64,000 nucleotides of DNA. Origin: Zhengitettix transpicula. Lineage: Eukaryota > Arthropoda > Insecta > Orthoptera > Tetrigidae. Both the position numbers and the translations under genes were made by a program. A model generated the notes under the pieces. It did not search any database. It saw nothing but the letters and a program-made list of their open reading frames with translations, and had not been told where the DNA came from. Shown here piece by piece: positions 59,520 through 64,000 of this stretch. How positions within the stretch are numbered: position 1 is the first letter of the stretch; each line of letters opens with the position of its first letter. The stretch is taken from assembly GCA_037074705.1 (NCBI GenBank), contig CM073590.1, positions 220,626,746-220,690,745 of the forward strand. The letters are read 5' to 3'.

Positions 59520-60565
59520 TACTTCAAGAGTTATCCGCGATTTTGATTTTGAACAATCGGATTGTTATTATTATAATGAGAGGAAGTAAACGATATTTTA
59601 ATCTATTCGACCACCTCGTTGCAGGTATTTATTCTATATCGATAAATGATTTGATTTATAATCAATTAAATATTACATAATAAATAAATTAATAGCCTAA
59701 TATAAGGATACTTTTTTCCAGACCCCTCATTGTATTCCATTAACTCATTAACTGACGCATTAACTCATTCCAGTACGCAGGAAACAGACACGTTAATATT
59801 GTGCATCTCAGACAACCAACAATAATCCTTCGCTAAACGTCAAAGAACAATAAATACCCACGGTGGATTTTTTACTGTGAATTGAACTTCATATAATTAC
59901 CCCCCCTTCCCCCCTGCTGTGTAGAAAATAAAAGACCAATATTTCAAATCTCATTACACGTGACATAATACATTTCGCTTTAAAATACCAAGGAAGTGTG
60001 AATGAGAGTACTGTTGGTACGTATTAAGAGTTTCATAATGAATCATTATACCCTGGTAATATTCTCCGATAATGGTCATACTTGATTTTAAAAATGCTTT
60101 ACTTTTAGAAATATTTAAGAAAATACGATGGATCAGAAATCTTAACCATTTAGCGCGAAATAGCGATTTTCTCACTTGGCTGGGTATTACTTACAATTTA
60201 TGACTTCCTGTTCTTCACTGCTGAGTTGCATCCGACATCGACTCTGTGATAGATCAGTTAACTAGTTCAATTATTTTCACATCCAGAGAAAACGCTTCAT
60301 AGTGTCTACGTCGTAAACATCTGCTACATGCTTAGAAGTCAGTGTAGCGTTTTCCTTTCCTGAGTTCCTCTTTTTCTGAAATAATGAAGGTGGAAGCATG
60401 AGAGAAGTAAAGTTATTTTAGAATTTTGGAATCGACTGCGTAAAATATGAACCGGTTCAAGTAACAACGGTCTCGATATTTTATTGGAATCGTAAAATGG
60501 ATGCAGACGAAAATATCGCGAACTACAAGTACGAAACCAGTTCGACTGTGTTCAATTTATAGAAC
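59520..60565. other. No gene recognised
   Basis: AT-rich low-copy sequence. Confidence 0.45.
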
Positions 60566-60570
60566 CGCCT

Positions 60571-60605
60571 AACGTTTCGCACACGTCGTTGAGACGTGTC
60601 GAAGG
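60571..60605 (-). ncRNA. Hammerhead-like relic with long stem II
   Basis: The minus strand gives CTTCGACACGTCTCAACGAC continuing GTGTGCGAAACGTTAGG. ACACGTC pairs perfectly with GACGTGT. The CTGANGA half is decayed to CTTCGA. Confidence 0.4.
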
Positions 60606-60609
60606 TAGG

Positions 60610-62105
60610 ATTGGGTTTCAAAATATTATAACGAGAACGTAGCATGTATTTAGAACGAATGGTCGATCCCGGCGACTTTTTACCCGGCGAAGATCGGCGG
60701 CGCCTGTCTCCTCCATTTAAGTTGCTAGTAATTACACATTTCTATGCTAAGTCACAGGTTGCCCTTAGACAGCGACGACGAGCGAGCAGTCGCGTGGAGA
60801 AATGGCCAAAGGCAGCTATACAAAGTCTGCGAGTCGGACAAAAAACAAGCCTCCATCGAGGAAATAAATACACTGATGTGACGTTCAGGTGCTAGCAACC
60901 ACTTGAACGGCAGACTCGCCGATGTCCTACTAACGTGGAAACCTCTTAAATATATATAAACAACGACTACTTAAAACATTGCTTTAAATTTGACAACATT
61001 ATTACGATTAGACGCTCCAATTTAGAACCAATTCACATGATAACAAATTACATGACTACTAGAGGACTAAATTGCCTGCACTGTTGCCAATATGCGGAAA
61101 GTTAATCAGTTCCTTGTAGAATAATGAAACATTAAGCCGAGCTCTGAAACTCTACTATTGAGATATATTGATTATATTATGGCAAGACGCAGCCTGTTTG
61201 GCGGGATGCTCACCACAAAAATCGCGACCTACAGGTTCATGTTTGAAACGTTGGGACTTATTCATTCAGTTTGTTAAATCTCTGCATTAATGACAACAGT
61301 TTGGTAAGTTTCGTATAGAAATATGGTATCTACCAATGGAATTGGGTTAGTGTTGCACACGTAAGCCAGATATATTGAATTTAAAGTATATTATAACTAT
61401 GAGGAACAACAAATAACGGGTTAACTTGAAGTAGCTACGTTGCCACATATCAATAAAATACTGCTGTGGTTAGTGGTCTTGAGATAAGGAATGAACAGAG
61501 AATTACAAGGAAATATTGCCGACATTTAATTTCCCTATTTCCGTACGAGTGTAATAGAATCGTGTATTTCACTGAAATGTGTGGCAACGTCTGTATTTGT
61601 AGTTCCCTTGCAAAGTGCCTTCCGAATCAAGTCTGACAGTAGTTGTAGCCTCACTTGAGGAATCAAAGAAAAACTAATTAAGGAAGAGTGAAGGATTTTG
61701 GATCATTAAAAAGTTATGTGCGTGTAAGAAATTTGTTTTTAGACGAAACATGCTGAGTTCATATTGTGCTGGTAATTTACTCAGATATTAATTCACTAAA
61801 AAAATATCCTAATTTGCTCAGTCTTGTCCCCTGAGAGGATAGTTGGCGGTCTTATTCGCTTAGAGAGGATTTAAGTTCACGAAAATCTTTTTTTATGTTT
61901 TATAAAAATGAAGTTAGCTAGAAGAAATTATTCGAATACCCGGTGCAAACTTCACGTTGAATTTTTGGGAGAATTTCAGATAATTAGCTGCCGCTTGACA
62001 TTTACTGCCATGAGATCATCACTGCCACCAACGAACGGGTTCCAAATATAACTAATATTTTCTGTTCTGAGTATAAGGATAGAGAGCACAAAACTTTGTA
62101 AAGTG
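60610..62105. other. No gene recognised; GC-richer patch 60640-60900
   Basis: An 83-codon plus frame (60644-60895) has no domain. GGTTCATGTTTGAA near 61231 is a weak B-box resemblance only. Confidence 0.4.
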
Positions 62106-62109
62106 AACA

Positions 62110-62551
62110 TTAAAGAAAATCTCCTGATTACGGTGAGGCCAACCCTTGAGTATGGAGCAGCTTTCTGGGATCCGTATAGGATTGAGGACACTCGGACACT
62201 GGATAAAATTCAAAAATATGCATTTAAATTATACAGTAAAATAATGGAAAATAATTCAGAGTCTTTGGAAAAAAGAAGACAGCGGGTTAGACTTAGTGAA
62301 TTATTTAGGGCACATAAAAACGAACCGGCCTGGAGAAAGTTAAAGTTTGCTCCTCCCACTTACATATCTAGAGAGGACCATACAAGAAAGATTAGGGAGA
62401 GGAATCAGCGAACTGATTTAGGGAAATTTGCGTTTCAAAATGGAACCATTCAGGATTGGAACAGCCTGCCTGAAATTTTGCTAGAGGTGAGACCACAGAG
62501 TATGGCATAACTACAAAGAAGATTAATCTCATATTATAGGAGTTCAATGTA
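62110..62551 (+). pseudogene. LINE reverse-transcriptase C-terminus (CR1/Jockey-type)
   Basis: The frame reads VRPTLEYGAAFWDPYRIEDT, LDKIQKYAFKLYSKIM, RRQRVRLSELFRAHKNE, PPTYISREDHTRKIRERN and FAFQNGTIQDWNSLPEILL. This is the C-terminal region after the polymerase domain of CR1/Jockey-group non-LTR elements (V-P-LEYG---WDPY, then R--RL--L, then N---WN-LP). A TAA at 62508-62510 stops it, but the same frame continues LQRRLISYYRSSM to a second stop at 62549-62551, which is what the usual LINE tail would do, so the TAA is probably a point mutation. The 5' side lacks the polymerase: a 5'-truncated copy. About 145 codons of a protein usually near 900. Confidence 0.85.
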
Positions 62552-62559
62552 AGTGTAAT

Positions 62560-62830
62560 AAGAATTTAAGTCAAGTGAAATTTCAATAATATTTAATATG
62601 GGTATGGATTTTGGGATTTAAAGTGAAGTGAGAAATGCAAAGAATTTTTAAAACTATTTTTTATCTTCTTTTATATATTTATTTTATGCTTATGCTTATG
62701 TTAGTGTTAATTAATTATATGTATTTGTTTTCCTTTTGTTTTTTCTAATATTTCCACCAAATTCAATTAAATAAATCCATTTTTCGGCCTCGGCAGCCAG
62801 CAGTGAATGCTCTGTATATAAAGTTAAAAC
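62560..62830. other. Possible 3' tail of the LINE copy; no gene
   Basis: AT-rich; no poly(A) or target duplication was identified. Confidence 0.35.
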
Positions 62831-62831
62831 T

Positions 62832-63120
62832 TGAACCTGATGAGGTCGCAAAATAAGCGATGAAACGTTTAATTTTACATTAATAAATTCTTTTTTCTGA
62901 CTTGCAATTGACTGAAGTTTATTTATTTATTAGTTTTCTCTTTAGTCAGAATATATATTTATATGTCATTATTAAATGATGATATATATATACGTATTCT
63001 GACTAAAGAGAAAACTAATAAATGATTACACATCGGCCAGTTTTAAATCAGAAAAAAAGGAGAATTTTTTAAAATAACAACATTTCATCGCTTAATTTCC
63101 GTCCTCATCAGATTCCAAAT
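62832..63120. mobile_element. Family J foldback, opposite polarity
   Basis: Plus core at 62837-62870 first, minus core at 63079-63111 second. Between them is a hairpin of TTAGTTTTCTCTTTAGTCAG (62930-62949) with its complement (about 63000-63020). Outside it both arms have AAATTCTTTTTTCTGACTT-like text. Thus the core tails face inward, unlike the other foldbacks. Plus core: CTGATGA, G, GTCGC-loop-GCGAT, GAAACGTT. Minus core: CTGATGA ... GAAATGTT. Confidence 0.8.
62837..62870 (+). ncRNA. Hammerhead-like core (family J)
   Basis: Exact CTGATGA and GAAAC with a 5-bp stem II (one G-T pair) after one unpaired G. Confidence 0.6.
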
Positions 63121-63169
63121 TTTAAAAAATTTGATGTTGACTGCCGTGTCCGAAATCTATGTTTTTAAA

Positions 63170-63270
63170 AATTGAAACCTGATTAAGTCGTTAATTAAGA
63201 GATGAAAAGTTGTTAATTTAATAAATTCTCCTTTTTTCTGACTTAAAATAGGCTGATGTGTATTTATTCA
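63170..63270 (+). mobile_element. Family J end, third copy
   Basis: CTGATTAAGTCG then GATGAAAAGTTG (63179-63211), followed by AATAAATTCTCCTTTTTTCT and GACTTAAAATAGGC as in the first J arm. Confidence 0.7.
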
Positions 63271-63274
63271 TTAT

Positions 63275-63925
63275 TAAATAAATATGTCTATGTATCTATA
63301 AAATATGAAATTATAATGTTGCAACGACTGGTAAAACACCACTTAACCACTGTAATATTCACTAAAAGGAGGAAGAATGTTAGGGATAGTGAGACAACAC
63401 GCGTGTTGATTCTTCAGTAACTGGGAATTAACAGTTGCGAACATTGCTAAACTAAGATCTGATATAAGAAAATAAAATAATATAATTATAAAAATACTTT
63501 TGTGATATTTCATGCAGCGAAAAAGTTCTACCAATTGCTTAGGATAAATTAATTTACTACCAAGTAATGCCACTGTCGCAATTCTGGGGGTCAAATCAAT
63601 GAAACTGTTTCCACACATGCATTATATATTAAGTTTACTTAAGTAGGCGAATAAAAAATATGATAATTGTGTACTTTATACTTAACATAAATGACAAATA
63701 TTATTTTTCACGAAATATTATATTGCCCTGTCAGTCCGTGAGGGTTTTACTTACATATTAACCAAGATAAAAACGATGTCACTTTGGAAAATGGCTCCAT
63801 TGCAGTCACACCATATCACTTCGACATGACCTCATTCTACTAAAATTTATCTATTTTCTGAATGCAGTCTACACTACGAATACGACAACAGGATCACGAA
63901 TGTGTTGAGTTGGCATTAGTTTATA
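63275..63925. other. No gene recognised
   Basis: AT-rich; a 91-codon minus frame (63343-63618) with a hydrophobic patch has no family signature. Confidence 0.45.
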
Positions 63926-63929
63926 TTTA

Positions 63930-64000
63930 GACGCGGCCTGGATTCGAACTTACGACTCTGCGTCACGATGTCTCCTATACAGTTACTCCAGTCTTCACAT
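63930..64000 (-). repeat. tRNA-like SINE head, cut by window end
   Basis: On the minus strand an A-box-like TGGAGTAACTGTATAGG and a B box AGTTCGAATCC (63950-63940) stand at tRNA-like spacing. The acceptor ends pair only as GAC/GTC, so a SINE is more likely than a tRNA gene. The window ends here. Confidence 0.5.

Noticed and set aside
62103..62510. Functional 135-residue host protein
   Set aside because: It is the C-terminus of a LINE polymerase, cut at the 5' side and stopped early by what looks like a point mutation.
1..64000. CRISPR array, operon, bacterial promoter or rRNA
   Set aside because: No regularly spaced identical short repeats, no polycistronic coding pattern and no conserved rRNA segment. 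The sequence is eukaryotic in character.

Overview
This window reads as repeat-dense, AT-rich nuclear DNA of an insect, probably a polyneopteran such as a cockroach, termite or relative. The evidence is the mix of transposable-element remnants, dispersed poly(A) retroposons and numerous microsatellites, and the lack of any operon-like or bacterial coding density. The organism call is inference; no host gene was available to confirm it. I found no intact protein-coding host gene. Every protein fragment I recognise is transposon-derived and broken.

Layout. 0-9 kb: a decayed Jockey-type LINE, two copies of a poly(A)-tailed retroposon (called family A here), a tRNA-derived SINE, a 144-bp duplicated segment and a probable LTR. 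9-20 kb: low-copy DNA with a mariner transposase relic, two more family A copies, the first long foldback element and two copies of an unclassified repeat (family C). 20-31 kb: a C-rich degenerate tandem array, several microsatellites, a possible TATA promoter near 27.2 kb and a cluster of small foldback elements. 31-41 kb: further foldbacks, a family A copy, a SINE and a decayed minus-strand LINE reverse transcriptase. 41-55 kb: foldbacks and single hammerhead-like elements in low-copy DNA, plus a Tc1-type transposase N-terminus. 55-64 kb: a complete but defective mariner-superfamily element with TA duplications, inserted next to or inside a foldback element; a complete family A insertion with a 13-bp target duplication; a CR1/Jockey-type LINE C-terminus; and a foldback of the opposite polarity.

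The most striking theme is a small RNA-like motif that recurs about 30 times in at least eight families that are otherwise different in sequence. It consists of CTGANGA, one unpaired base, a 4-6 bp hairpin whose stem covaries, then GAAACGTY, with short flanking complementarity. This is the hammerhead-ribozyme-like core known from Penelope-like retroelements. Here it mostly sits in head-to-head inverted pairs forming foldback elements, usually the minus-strand copy first and the plus-strand copy second. No Penelope reverse transcriptase was seen, so these look like non-autonomous terminal pieces. Names such as family A, B or C are local labels, not database names.
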